Of a stretch of 64,000 nt of DNA, positions 17,142-25,969 are shown in pieces. The notes under the pieces are model-generated. The model was given only the letters and a program-made list of their open reading frames with translations, did not search any database and was not told the DNA's origin. The number at the start of each line of letters is the position of its first letter. The first letter of the stretch is position 1. The stretch is taken from the NCBI GenBank assembly GCA_041749255.1, contig JBGTBR010000023.1:1-64000 (forward strand), read 5' to 3'. This DNA is from JABDLO01 sp041749255. Lineage in GTDB: Bacteria > Bacteroidota > Bacteroidia > Chitinophagales > Saprospiraceae. The translations under genes and the position numbers were made by a program.

Positions 17142-19778
17142 TCATGATAAAATACGCTCTAATTCTTGCAGGGCTGCATCTAATCCTTTTGGATCGCTGC
17201 CTCCAGCAGTAGCAAAAAAGGGTTGTCCTCCTCCTCCCCCCTGAATATGTATAGCCAATTCCTTAATGATTTTTGCAGCATGGTATTGATTCGTCAACTC
17301 TTTTGAAATAAACAACATCAGCATGGGCTTTTCAGCATGATCAAGACCTAGCAGTATGATAGCATTATCCAATTCCTGACCCAGGTTAAATGCCATCGTT
17401 TTTGCGGTATTTGCGTCGGTATCTCTTAGTTTTGCTGTAATGAGATTCATCCCATTTACGCGTTTTACCTTTTCCTTTAGTTCATCTTTCAGGAGTCCAG
17501 CCTTTAGTGATTTAAGTTGATCGATTTCCTTTTTTAGTTGTTTATTATCCTGTATTAATTGTTCGATTGCCGGGACCGCAGATGGGGTGGGCGTTTTTAC
17601 CAAATCCCTTATAAATGTCCTTTCAGCATACAGGTTTTGAAAAAGCTCAAAAGCCGTCAGGCCTGTAATGGCCTCTATTCGTCTGATACCTGCGGCAATC
17701 GCTCCTTCTGATGTTATTTTGCATAGACCTATTTGACCGGTGGCAGAAACATGGCATCCACCGCAAAGTTCGACAGAGAAGTGAGGATCAAAAGTGATCA
17801 TTCTCACCTCCTCACCATATTTTTCCCCAAACAGCATCATAGCTCCGGCAGCTTTGGCTTCAGAAATAGGTATTTTTCTGTCCTCTTTCCTTTGGATATT
17901 TTCTATGATTTTGGCATTCACAATACTTTCTACTTTCTGGATTTCTTCTTCAGTCATTTTTTGAAAATGAGAAAAATCAAACCGGAGATAGTCCTCCTTT
18001 ACCAATGAGCCCCTTTGGTGGACATGGTCTCCCAATACCTCTCTCAGGGCTGCATGCAATAAATGCGTTGCTGTATGATTTTTTTCAGTGAGGTGACGTT
18101 TTTCAGCATCCACCATTGCGATCAGATGCAGTGAAGGATCGGAAGGTAAACTGTTGACTACCAGTATGATGAGGTCATTTTCCTTTACAGTATCCAGTAC
18201 ACGAATTTTTTCTTCTCCTGAAATCAGGTATCCGGTATCTCCTACCTGCCCACCTCCTTCGGGATAAAACGGGGTCACTTCTAAAATGATTTGAAACACC
18301 ATTTTACCTTTCTCCTCCAATAATCGATAACGTAAAATACGCGTTTCATCTACTTTGAGTTGATCATAACCTACAAAATGCGTAGATCCCTCCTTTTTGA
18401 TGACAACCCAGTCACCAGCCTGGCGTTTTGCATCAGCACGGGATCTTTGCTTTTGTTCGTTTAATGCCTCCGTGAACCCCACTTCATCTACTTTCCAGTT
18501 TTTTTCTTCTGCTATTAATCGCGTTAAGTCAATGGGGAATCCGTACGTATCGTATAATTCAAATGCTATTGATCCTGAAATAACCCCATCTTCTATTTGG
18601 ATCTGATCCAATCTTTTCAAGCCACCTTCCAAAGTCCGAAGAAAACTTTTTTCTTCTTCCATGATAACCTTTTGAATAAAATCAAGCTGTGCATTTAACT
18701 CTGGAAAAACATGACTAAACCTGTCAGAGAGGAGGGGTACCATCGTGTATATGAATGGTTCTTTCCTGCCAAGAAAAGAATAACCATAGCGAACGGCTCT
18801 TCTCAAAATTCTTCTGATTACATACCCTGCACCTGTATTTGAGGGTAATTCCCCATCGGCAATAGTAAAGCTCACAGCTCTCAGGTGATCTACTATAACC
18901 CGCATTGCTATATCCGAATGGGCATCGTGTCTATAACTTCCGGTATAAGAAATCCCGGTAAACTTTTCGAGATATTGAATAAATGGTAGAAAAATATCGG
19001 TATCGTAATTGGATGTTTTATTTTGAAGAGCCATGCATAGCCTTTCAAATCCCAGTCCGGTATCAACATGTTTTGAAGGAAGTGGGTGGAGGCTGCCATC
19101 GGACTTCCTGTTAAATTGAATGAAGACAAGATTCCAAATTTCGATTACCAAAGGGTCATCCTGGTTAACCAATGTGTGACCTGGTGTTTTCACCCTTTCA
19201 GAGTCAGGCCTTAAGTCTACATGAATTTCTGAGCATGGACCACATGGGCCTGTATCTCCCATTTCCCAAAAATTATCCTTTTTATCAAAATACAATACTC
19301 TGTCTGCAGGGACATGCTGTTTCCATATATTGGCTGCTTCTTCATCCGGTAGCAGGTTTTCAGATGGATCTCCTTTAAAAACAGATACGTATAATCGTCC
19401 AGGGTCAAGGCCGTATCTTACGGTAAGAAGTTCCCATGCCCAGGCAATGGCCTCTTTTTTAAAATAGTCTCCAAACGACCAATTTCCGAGCATCTCAAAC
19501 ATGGTGTGATGATATGAGTCTCTACCCACTTCTTCCAAATCGTTATGCTTACCCGACACCCTTAGGCATTTTTGCGTATCGGCAATTCGCGAATATTCAG
19601 GTGATTTTGAACCCAAAAAATAATCTTTAAACTGATTCATTCCCGCGTTGGTGAACATTAATGTGGGGTCATCCTTTACAACAATAGGCGATGATGACAC
19701 TATTCTATGGCCCATTTCCTGAAAAAAGTCGAAAAACTGCTGCCGTATTTGATCTGATGTCATGTATTTATTTGTCAT
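17142..19778 (-). CDS. alaS: Alanyl-tRNA synthetase
   Basis: An 878-residue cytoplasmic class II synthetase that charges tRNA-Ala, full length for bacteria. Domains: catalytic core at about 1-250 (SSPIVVKDDPTLMFTNAGMN, KCLRVSGKHNDLEEVG, EMGDTGPCGPCSEIHVD), tRNA-recognition helices (NTGAGYVIRRILRRAVRYGY), editing domain with the zinc-binding HTATHLLHAALRE and CGGCHVSATGQIG motifs, a coiled coil (IQDNKQLKKEIDQLKS), and the C-Ala domain with the Gly-rich IQGGGGGQPFFATAGG. All key residues appear intact. It is divergent from the M23 peptidase gene. A perfect TAnnTTTG element lies about 60 bp upstream. Confidence 0.97.
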   Translation of the reverse strand: MTNKYMTSDQIRQQFFDFFQEMGHRIVSSSPIVVKDDPTLMFTNAGMNQFKDYFLGSKSPEYSRIADTQKCLRVSGKHNDLEEVGRDSYHHTMFEMLGNWSFGDYFKKEAIAWAWELLTVRYGLDPGRLYVSVFKGDPSENLLPDEEAANIWKQHVPADRVLYFDKKDNFWEMGDTGPCGPCSEIHVDLRPDSERVKTPGHTLVNQDDPLVIEIWNLVFIQFNRKSDGSLHPLPSKHVDTGLGFERLCMALQNKTSNYDTDIFLPFIQYLEKFTGISYTGSYRHDAHSDIAMRVIVDHLRAVSFTIADGELPSNTGAGYVIRRILRRAVRYGYSFLGRKEPFIYTMVPLLSDRFSHVFPELNAQLDFIQKVIMEEEKSFLRTLEGGLKRLDQIQIEDGVISGSIAFELYDTYGFPIDLTRLIAEEKNWKVDEVGFTEALNEQKQRSRADAKRQAGDWVVIKKEGSTHFVGYDQLKVDETRILRYRLLEEKGKMVFQIILEVTPFYPEGGGQVGDTGYLISGEEKIRVLDTVKENDLIILVVNSLPSDPSLHLIAMVDAEKRHLTEKNHTATHLLHAALREVLGDHVHQRGSLVKEDYLRFDFSHFQKMTEEEIQKVESIVNAKIIENIQRKEDRKIPISEAKAAGAMMLFGEKYGEEVRMITFDPHFSVELCGGCHVSATGQIGLCKITSEGAIAAGIRRIEAITGLTAFELFQNLYAERTFIRDLVKTPTPSAVPAIEQLIQDNKQLKKEIDQLKSLKAGLLKDELKEKVKRVNGMNLITAKLRDTDANTAKTMAFNLGQELDNAIILLGLDHAEKPMLMLFISKELTNQYHAAKIIKELAIHIQGGGGGQPFFATAGGSDPKGLDAALQELERILS

Positions 19779-20161
19779 TTATATACATATTATAGGTAGA
19801 ATTCATAGATAACAATATTGGAAAAATGAATCGTAGCAAACATAAAAAAAGGAAAAAAATCTTCTAAAACGTTAATAATCATAATATTACTATTATATAA
19901 CCATTTATATATTTTATCTTTGAATATGAACTACTTACAAATTAAAAGTATTTAAATACAATAAAATTAAAATCAATGGCTCTAAAATTTTGATATATGG
20001 ATTCAGCAAATTAACTTTGACTTGCTCAATAAGCATGAACATATTTAAATACGGTCGCAAAAGTAGTTATTTTCCAATCATTTTTGAAAGTAACTTCATG
20101 TGGAATCCAATTTAATAACCTCAAAAACTGTCCGTTTTGCAGTTTTTACAGATTCGTGTTC
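19779..20161. other. Divergent promoter region between alaS and the M23 peptidase
   Basis: 383 bp of AT-rich DNA. The alaS side carries the TATGTTTG element listed separately. On the other side I find no convincing promoter for the peptidase gene and no RNA structure. Confidence 0.4.
19837..19844 (-). promoter_or_regulatory. alaS promoter candidate, TATGTTTG
   Basis: A perfect TAnnTTTG match on the minus strand, which would give a leader of roughly 50 nt for alaS. No TTG box was seen at the expected distance, so confidence is limited. Confidence 0.4.
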
Positions 20162-21148
20162 ATGATGACTAAAACCAGGTACATTTACAATCCGATAACT
20201 CTGCAATTTGAGCCACACAAAACTCCACTCAAGCAGGTCATAATCAAAATTTCAGGGTATTCTTCTATGCTCATGTTTACTACCCTATGTTTATATTTGG
20301 TGATTGATGCTTATGTTCCCTCTCCTAAAGAAATAACCCTCGAAAGAGAGCTTCAACAAATGGAGTATTACTATTCAGCACTTACCGAGGATTTTGTAAA
20401 TTTATCTAAAGCATTAGACGAAGTACAAAGAAAAGATGCAGAAGTGCACAGAGTAGTTTTTGGCATCAATCCATTGGATAATGGAATTTGGGAAGGAGGT
20501 ATAGGTGGTGCGGATCGCTATAATAATTTTGAGACATTTACAGAATCAGGTGCATTCATTTCCCAATCACTACAACGGGTTGATCAAATCAAAAGAAAAC
20601 TTTCTCTGCAAAATAAATCTTTGGATACCATATACAGAATGGCATTGGACAGGGAAGAAAAATTTGCATCTATTCCCTCCATTAAACCCGTCAGAGAAGA
20701 CCGTTTAAAAAGAAATATTTCACTCCTTTCGGGTTTTGGCTTCAGGATACACCCAGTACACAAGATCAAGAAGTTTCATGCTGGTATAGATTTTACAGCT
20801 CCACGTGGTACAGCCATTCAATCTACAGGTAATGGTGTGGTTAAAAAAGTAGATTTAAGGAGGAGTGGCTATGGAAATCATGTGGTCATTGATCATGGTT
20901 ATGGATTTACAACTCTATACGCCCATATGCATACGGTAGATGTGAAAGAAGGTGATAAAGTAATGAAAGGTCAAAAAATTGGAGAAGTAGGCAGTACGGG
21001 TACTTCTACTGCACCCCATCTTCACTATGAAGTAAGATTGCACGGAAAACCCGTTAATCCTATTGACTATTGCATGGATGGACTTTCATTGGAGGAATAT
21101 AAAGAACTAATCGCCAAAGCCGAAGAAGAAAACCAGTCGTTTGATTAA
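20162..21148 (+). CDS. M23-family peptidoglycan endopeptidase (LytM domain)
   Basis: About 329 residues. A short cytoplasmic N-terminus (MMTKTRYIYNPITLQFEPH) precedes one membrane helix at about residues 33-52, then a coiled-coil segment (about 60-190), then a C-terminal LytM domain. Zinc ligands are present: His and Asp in FHAGIDFTAP, and the HLHYE motif near the end; HMHTVDVKEGDKVMKGQKIGEVGSTG completes the fold. It would cleave peptide cross-links in the periplasm or act in division and cell-shape control. The frame opens at 20084, but the Met pair at 20162/20165 gives the typical 'Y-NP-TL-FE' opening of this Bacteroidota family. Divergent from alaS. Confidence 0.9.
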   Translation: MMTKTRYIYNPITLQFEPHKTPLKQVIIKISGYSSMLMFTTLCLYLVIDAYVPSPKEITLERELQQMEYYYSALTEDFVNLSKALDEVQRKDAEVHRVVFGINPLDNGIWEGGIGGADRYNNFETFTESGAFISQSLQRVDQIKRKLSLQNKSLDTIYRMALDREEKFASIPSIKPVREDRLKRNISLLSGFGFRIHPVHKIKKFHAGIDFTAPRGTAIQSTGNGVVKKVDLRRSGYGNHVVIDHGYGFTTLYAHMHTVDVKEGDKVMKGQKIGEVGSTGTSTAPHLHYEVRLHGKPVNPIDYCMDGLSLEEYKELIAKAEEENQSFD

Positions 21149-21495
21149 GAGTTAACTTATATCAAACCATCATTTTCTGATATTCAAGTTTTTCCCATGA
21201 GTTAAACGATCTTACATCGTTTACAGTCATTTTTGCAAATTTTTGGTTCAGAAATGAACAAATAGATGGATCAGGTTCTAACCTGATCCATTTCATTTTA
21301 TACATGATGTATTTGTTGCTTTTTCTTTTTGCTTACAATGTGAACCCCATTTTCATTTAGCAATAGCTTACCATTACATATTACTTAAAAGCCAGTCAGT
21401 CTGGGACCCGCATTCATCTATTTTGACTGAAAAAGTCCTCATTTCACAATACTTCGGCTATCTTTACGGCTTAAAGCTCAAGAAGTTTACCAACA
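21149..21495. other. Spacer after the M23 gene
   Basis: 347 bp holding one strong hairpin (21266-21291) and a TATCTTTA sequence at 21459-21466 that is one base off the -7 consensus for the DUF3667 gene, without a TTG at a fitting distance. No other feature seen. Confidence 0.4.
21266..21300 (+). terminator. Hairpin terminator candidate after the M23 gene
   Basis: ATGGATCAGGTT and AACCTGATCCAT form a perfect 12-bp inverted repeat separated by only CT, followed by TTCATTTTAT. The T tract is interrupted, so it is a terminator candidate rather than a certain one. Confidence 0.65.
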
Positions 21496-22548
21496 ATGGA
21501 AACAATGCTATTCAAATGTTTAAACTGCAATCAGGAGTTTGACTCAAAAAGCAAATATTGTCCCAATTGTAGCCAACTCAACAAACCTACAGAGTTAAGA
21601 ACATGGTCACTGATTAAAGAAGTCATCGATCAGGTTTTTAATATCAATTCACGTTTATTCAGAACGCTGAAATACATTTGGAGACCTTCTTTTCTCACCA
21701 GAGAATACATAGCTGGTAAAAGATTGAGGTATGTAAATCCTGGAAGGCTATTTATATTCAGTATGCTATTCTTTTTTGGAGCCCTGGTTTTTTTCCTTTC
21801 AGAAAATATAGAGGTAATCAATTCAAAGTTTGGAGGCAGGAGTACAGACAAAAATGTAGCCAAAGGAGAAATACTCGACGATTACGATGCTTTTATTGTG
21901 AAATACGAACCGACGTCAACTCAGAAAATGTTGACTGACAGCATAAGAAAAGAGGTTTTTAAAAACATAAAAAATATTGATAGCAATTACATTGAATTGG
22001 ACTTCGTCACTTTTGGTATGAAGGATAGCCTTAAAAAAAGAAAATACCTGCTAAAAGATATTATGGAACTGAGTTTTGATTCAATATACACAAAATACGA
22101 TATTAACTCTTGGCAAGATCAATTATTTGTCAAACAAAGTATAAAGACCTATAGAAATCCGAGCGGTACCATTAAATTTATCCTTAGCAATTCTTTTTGG
22201 ATCATCATTTTAAATATACTTTTTACCGGATTATTTCTTAAGCTATTGTATATAAGGAGAAATAGATATCTGATAGAACACATCATTTTACTTTGTAATT
22301 TACATTCTTTATTCTTCATAGTAGCTACTGTAATTCTTCTTATCTCTGTAATATTTAATTCATTTTCCGCTTTGTCGGGATTTTTCTATTTCGCCATTTT
22401 ACTCATTTCATTTTTAGCTTTCAAACGGTACTATGGACAGGGATTCTTCAAGACGCTGATCAAGTTCTTCCTATACCTGATTGTATATTTCTTTGCATTT
22501 ATCGTATTTATGGTTTTTATTTTTTTGATAAGCTTTTTAATATTTTAA
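21496..22548 (+). CDS. DUF3667-type membrane protein with N-terminal zinc ribbon
   Basis: 350 residues. It opens with a four-cysteine zinc ribbon, Cys8-x2-Cys11 and Cys22-x2-Cys25 (FKCLNCNQEF...YCPNCSQ), followed by a helix and a first membrane segment (about 78-100, in YVNPGRLFIFSMLFFFGALV). A soluble loop of about 125 residues comes next, then four or more hydrophobic helices from about 230 to the C-terminus. This is the layout of DUF3667, a widespread but uncharacterised Bacteroidota family. The gene ends 8 bp before gatB and is probably co-transcribed with it, which says little about function. Confidence 0.82.
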   Translation: METMLFKCLNCNQEFDSKSKYCPNCSQLNKPTELRTWSLIKEVIDQVFNINSRLFRTLKYIWRPSFLTREYIAGKRLRYVNPGRLFIFSMLFFFGALVFFLSENIEVINSKFGGRSTDKNVAKGEILDDYDAFIVKYEPTSTQKMLTDSIRKEVFKNIKNIDSNYIELDFVTFGMKDSLKKRKYLLKDIMELSFDSIYTKYDINSWQDQLFVKQSIKTYRNPSGTIKFILSNSFWIIILNILFTGLFLKLLYIRRNRYLIEHIILLCNLHSLFFIVATVILLISVIFNSFSALSGFFYFAILLISFLAFKRYYGQGFFKTLIKFFLYLIVYFFAFIVFMVFIFLISFLIF

Positions 22549-22556
22549 TTGGTAAT

Positions 22557-24008
22557 ATGAATAGCGATTGGGAAATAGTTATAGGCCTGGAAATCCACAT
22601 TCAAATCAATAGTAAAAGCAAGGCATTTTGTGCGGATAGAAATCAATTTTCCGGAATACCCAATTCATTTGTAAGTCCTGTCACACTTGCACTTCCCGGC
22701 ACACTACCCAGAGTGAATTCCTACCATATCGAATCAGCGATTAAAATCGGATTGGCTTTGGGTTCCGATATACAGAAGATAAATTACTTCGACAGAAAAA
22801 ACTACTTTTACCCAGATCTTCCTAAAGGATATCAACTGACACAAGATGAGAAACCCATTTGCTTGGGAGGAAAATTTACTTTTCCGATGCCTGATGGAAC
22901 TTCAAAAACAATCCGGATTCATCACTTGCACATGGAAGAAGATGCCGGCAAATCTATTCATGATCAACATCCAACTAAAACGTATCTTGATTTTAACAGA
23001 GCTGGAGTACCCTTACTTGAAGTAGTAACAGAGCCAGACTTCCGATCAGCAGATGAAGTTTTTCATTTTATTAATCATATGCAGATGTTGGTGAGGTATC
23101 TCGATATATCTGATGGAAATATGGAGGAAGGTTCCTTTAGATGTGACTGCAATGTTTCCGTAAGAGAAAAAGGGACAACCACTTATGGTACCCGATGTGA
23201 AATTAAAAATGTAAACTCTAAGAAATTTGCCAAAAATGCCATAGAATTTGAAGCCGAAAGACAAATAAAACTACTTACACAGGGAAAAAGTATTAAAAGA
23301 TCCACCCTGCTTTATGATCCTCAAACCGGCAAAACTATGCCCATGAGGGATAAAGAAGAAGTCAACGATTACAGGTATTTCAACGACCCGGATCTACCGC
23401 CTGTGTACATTTCTGAAGAGTTATTAAAGAGAATCAGTGATGAAATGCCGGCCACTCCGTATCAGGAATACAAAAAACTTACTCAGCAATACGGGCTTTC
23501 CCATAAGGAAGCTGAAGTGCTTTTAGAAAATCCTGCCAGCATAATTTTATTGGAAAAACTCATTTCTAAAAATGCGCATGCGAGAGAAGCCGCCCTATTA
23601 ATTATCAATAAGGTTTTACCTTCTGGTATAGAAAATGTAGATTTATTTTTAAGATTGGATTCCACAGCTGACAGGTTATTAGAATTCCTCAAAGTCCTGG
23701 AACAAGAGGACATTAGTAAATCAGCAGCCTATCAAATACTATATGAGAAAATATGGGGTGAAAATGAGGAAACCTCAATCCTTGACCTTGCCGGTCAATT
23801 GAATTTGATACAAACCACTGATGTGAACGAAATGGAATTATGGATAAAAAATGTCTTACAAAAGCATCCCGAAAAAATACTGGAATATAATCAAGGTAAA
23901 AAAAATCTGTTAGGCTTTTTTATGGGTCAGGTCATGCGATTGTCAGGAGGTAAGGCCAATCCGGAAACAGTAAGATCGATGCTGGAAAATTATCTGGATA
24001 ATAAGTAG
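22557..24008 (+). CDS. gatB: Asp-tRNA(Asn)/Glu-tRNA(Gln) amidotransferase subunit B
   Basis: A 483-residue subunit of the GatCAB complex that phosphorylates and amidates mischarged Glu-tRNA(Gln) or Asp-tRNA(Asn). Signatures: WEIVIGLEIHIQINSKSK at the N-terminus, FDRKNYFYPDLPKGYQLTQ, HLHMEEDAGKS, GVPLLEVVTEPDFRS, and RCDCNVSVRE with KNVNSKKFAKNAIEFE. These are followed by the helical and YqeY-like tail domains, ending GQVMRLSGGKANPETVRSML. Full length. gatA and gatC are not in this window, which is common in this phylum. Its start is 8 bp after the DUF3667 stop. Confidence 0.97.
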   Translation: MNSDWEIVIGLEIHIQINSKSKAFCADRNQFSGIPNSFVSPVTLALPGTLPRVNSYHIESAIKIGLALGSDIQKINYFDRKNYFYPDLPKGYQLTQDEKPICLGGKFTFPMPDGTSKTIRIHHLHMEEDAGKSIHDQHPTKTYLDFNRAGVPLLEVVTEPDFRSADEVFHFINHMQMLVRYLDISDGNMEEGSFRCDCNVSVREKGTTTYGTRCEIKNVNSKKFAKNAIEFEAERQIKLLTQGKSIKRSTLLYDPQTGKTMPMRDKEEVNDYRYFNDPDLPPVYISEELLKRISDEMPATPYQEYKKLTQQYGLSHKEAEVLLENPASIILLEKLISKNAHAREAALLIINKVLPSGIENVDLFLRLDSTADRLLEFLKVLEQEDISKSAAYQILYEKIWGENEETSILDLAGQLNLIQTTDVNEMELWIKNVLQKHPEKILEYNQGKKNLLGFFMGQVMRLSGGKANPETVRSMLENYLDNK

Positions 24009-24082
24009 GTTATTGAACATTAGCTCGGAGCTCGTAGTCGTAATTCGCAGTTTCTTAATGCCTAAATAATGTTAACCGTATA

Positions 24083-24355
24083 GGTGAGCGGTGAGCAGTG
24101 AGCAGTGAGCGGTGAGCAGTGAGCAGTGAGCAGTGAGCGGTGAGCAGTGAGCAGTGAGCAGTGAGCAGTGAGCGGTGAGCAGTGAGCGGTGAGCGGTGAG
24201 CGGTGAGCAGTGAGCGGTGAGCAGTGAGCGGTGAGCAGTGAGCGGTGAGCAGTGAGCGGTGAGCGGTGAGCGGTGAGCAGTGAGCGGTGAGCGGTGAGCA
24301 GTGAGCGGTGAGCAGTGAGCGGTGAGCAGTGAGCAGTGAGCGGTGAGCAGTGAGC
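24083..24355. repeat. Heptanucleotide tandem array, 39 units of RGTGAGC
   Basis: 39 consecutive 7-bp units without any indel. All units are identical except the first base, which is A or G in an irregular order. The array lies 74 bp past gatB. Because 7 is not a multiple of 3, every frame reads as a 7-residue periodic peptide; there is no start context or homology, so the open frames here are artefacts. Such arrays are usually length-variable. Confidence 0.95.
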
Positions 24356-24365
24356 GGTTTATTTC

Positions 24366-24625
24366 GCACCGTTGGTGCTTATAAAGATTTTACTTTCGCC
24401 TTGGGCTTCACCCAAGGCTAATGATTTCGCACCGTTGGTGCTTTTTGATAATATCTTTTAAAGTTCCTTCTGCACCAAAAACTTTCAATGTAGCCTGGAA
24501 AAGCACCAAAGGTGCGATGAGCATTAGCACCCAATGCTTTGGGTGAAATAATGCGATTATTATTTCCCAAGCACCAACGGTGCGCAATTAATCACCCAAA
24601 TCTATTGATTACACACCGTTTGTGC
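24366..24625. repeat. Cluster of short palindromes (GCACC-nnn-GGTGC)
   Basis: GCACCGTTGGTGC at 24366-24378 and 24429-24441, GCACCAAAGGTGC at 24503-24515, GCACCAACGGTGC at 24571-24583, and a decayed ACACCGTTTGTGC at 24613-24625. Two other hairpins alternate with them: GCCTTGGG-CTTCA-CCCAAGGC (24398-24418) and CACCCAA-TGCT-TTGGGTG (24528-24545). All could form small cruciforms or RNA hairpins. Confidence 0.85.
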
Positions 24626-24974
24626 TGGTTTTTTCTCGTCCTTTGATAATTAGTCGACCATGGAAGCAGAGGGCAGTGGGCAGTGGGCAGTAGGCAATTG
24701 GCAATAGGCATATGACTTTCAGACCTTCGACATTCAGACTTTCCGACTTTCGACTTTCAACTGCCGAAGGCTCTCAACCTGCCGAAGGCGATAAACCTCA
24801 ACCTTAACCTTATCCTCAACCTTAACCTCAGCCTTAGCCTTAACCTCAACCTTAACCTGCCGCAGGCGAAAACCTCAACCTCAACGAAAGTATATCAAAT
24901 AAATTTTACTCAGCCATGGGTGATTGTTCAAAGAAAATAGTATCTTGCTTCACTAAACTTTACCTGATCAACCC

Positions 24975-25298
24975 GTGAAAACAGAACTTACAAAGCTATA
25001 TTATTCTATCGGTGAAGTAGCTGAGATGTTTGATGTGTCACCTTCGCTGATAAGATACTGGGAATCAGAATTTACATTTTTAAGACCTAAAAAAAACCGG
25101 AAAGGAGATCGACAGTTTACAAAGAAGGATATTGAATACCTGAAAAGATTATATTCCCTGGTTAAAGAAAAGGGTTTTACGCTTGACGGAGCCAAAAGAG
25201 AACTAAAAAATCCTACCATGACCTCGACTAAAGAGGATTTAAAAATGAAACTACTGGACTTAAAAAGAAAAATGACAGAACTGCTGGAAGAACTATAG
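24975..25298 (+). CDS. MerR-family transcriptional regulator (short form)
   Basis: 107 residues with a winged-helix MerR DNA-binding domain at residues 9-77: YYSIGEVAEMFDVSPSLIRYWESEF, the first wing with KKNRKGDRQFTKKDIEYLKRLY, and LVKEKGFTLDGAKREL. It ends in a short helix that probably dimerises (LKMKLLDLKRKMTELLEEL). There is no effector-binding domain. The start is a GTG; the first internal Met (residue 18) falls inside the helix-turn-helix, so GTG is required. It is convergent with the ABC ATPase gene and their 3' ends overlap by 6 bp. Target genes unknown. Confidence 0.88.
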   Translation: MKTELTKLYYSIGEVAEMFDVSPSLIRYWESEFTFLRPKKNRKGDRQFTKKDIEYLKRLYSLVKEKGFTLDGAKRELKNPTMTSTKEDLKMKLLDLKRKMTELLEEL

Positions 25299-25907
25299 CA
25301 GGGTTATATCCAGAATTTTGTGTGTAACTTCAAAGTCTTTTCTATCATTGGATGCGATAATTATGGTTCTTCCTTTGGATTTTTCCCTTAGATTTTTGTA
25401 AAACCAATCTCTGGCTACATCATCCAGGTAGGCCGTTGGTTCGTCCAATAAAAGTAAAGGATTGTCTGACCATAATGCAAGAGCCAATTGTAAACGTTGA
25501 TTCATGCCACTGGAATAACTGTCAATTATTTTATCGGATTCTACTTTTAAATTAAGAAACTCCACAAAATCGTTATACCCCCGTGAGATCAATTGATTCT
25601 TAAAGGTAAAATGAAAGTCAAATTGTTCTTTCAACGAAAATTCTTTGATCAGTTCAGTATAGGGAGCTACAAACGACACAGTCTTATAGACCTCTGAAGA
25701 AATTATAGCTTGTTCATTTACAAAATATGAAGCCCTACCGGAAGTGGGGCTCAAAAAGCCTGATATTATTTTCAATAAAGTAGACTTACCACTCCCGTTT
25801 GGTCCTTGCAAGCCGGTAATGGTGTTGGGTTCAAACGTTATATTTGCATTGCGTATGACCCATTGGTATCGGTATCGCTTTGATACATTTTCAAGTATTA
25901 TTCTCAC
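25293..25907 (-). CDS. ABC transporter ATP-binding protein, stand-alone
   Basis: 204 residues. Walker A GPNGSGKST (about 35-43), signature-like SSGMNQRLQLALAL, Walker B LLLLDEPT, and D-loop AYLDD are all present. The switch His after strand 8 is missing: the usual TH is replaced in IIIASNDRKDFE. The size and compact form recall CcmA-type exporter ATPases. No permease gene is adjacent. It lies 62 bp downstream of lpxA on the same strand and may belong to the lipid A operon. It could partner a distant permease or act non-transport-wise; unknown. Confidence 0.82.
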   Translation of the reverse strand: MRIILENVSKRYRYQWVIRNANITFEPNTITGLQGPNGSGKSTLLKIISGFLSPTSGRASYFVNEQAIISSEVYKTVSFVAPYTELIKEFSLKEQFDFHFTFKNQLISRGYNDFVEFLNLKVESDKIIDSYSSGMNQRLQLALALWSDNPLLLLDEPTAYLDDVARDWFYKNLREKSKGRTIIIASNDRKDFEVTHKILDITLL

Positions 25908-25969
25908 AAATGATATACAATTTATCCAGCTTCATATGTAGGCAATATTTTACAATTATACTATATTGT

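Larger units (their letters stand above)
24009..24974. repeat. 966-bp repeat-filled spacer between gatB and the MerR gene
   Basis: No gene. In order it contains: 'agctcggagctcgtagtcg' text (24024-24050); the 39-unit RGTGAGC array (24083-24355); a cluster of GCACC-palindromes (24366-24625); GGGCAGT/GGCAATT heptamers (24670-24705); GACTTTC heptamers (24712-24755); and CCTGCCGAAGGCG plus AACCTTAACCT text (24760-24890). The last two share their vocabulary with 12.5-13.0 kb. Confidence 0.85.

Noticed and set aside
16924..17244. Plus-strand ORF of 106 codons after the PnuC-like gene
   Set aside because: It overlaps the 3' end of alaS antisense, ends in a low-complexity proline run from the Gly-rich alaS C-terminus, and has no recognisable content.
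24055..24369. Minus-strand ORF of 104 codons made of LTAH repeats
   Set aside because: It is a by-product of the 7-bp tandem array, which is open in several frames.
24083..24625. Possible CRISPR array
   Set aside because: Units are 7 bp and contiguous with no spacers; the nearby palindromes are 13 bp and irregularly spaced; no cas genes are present.
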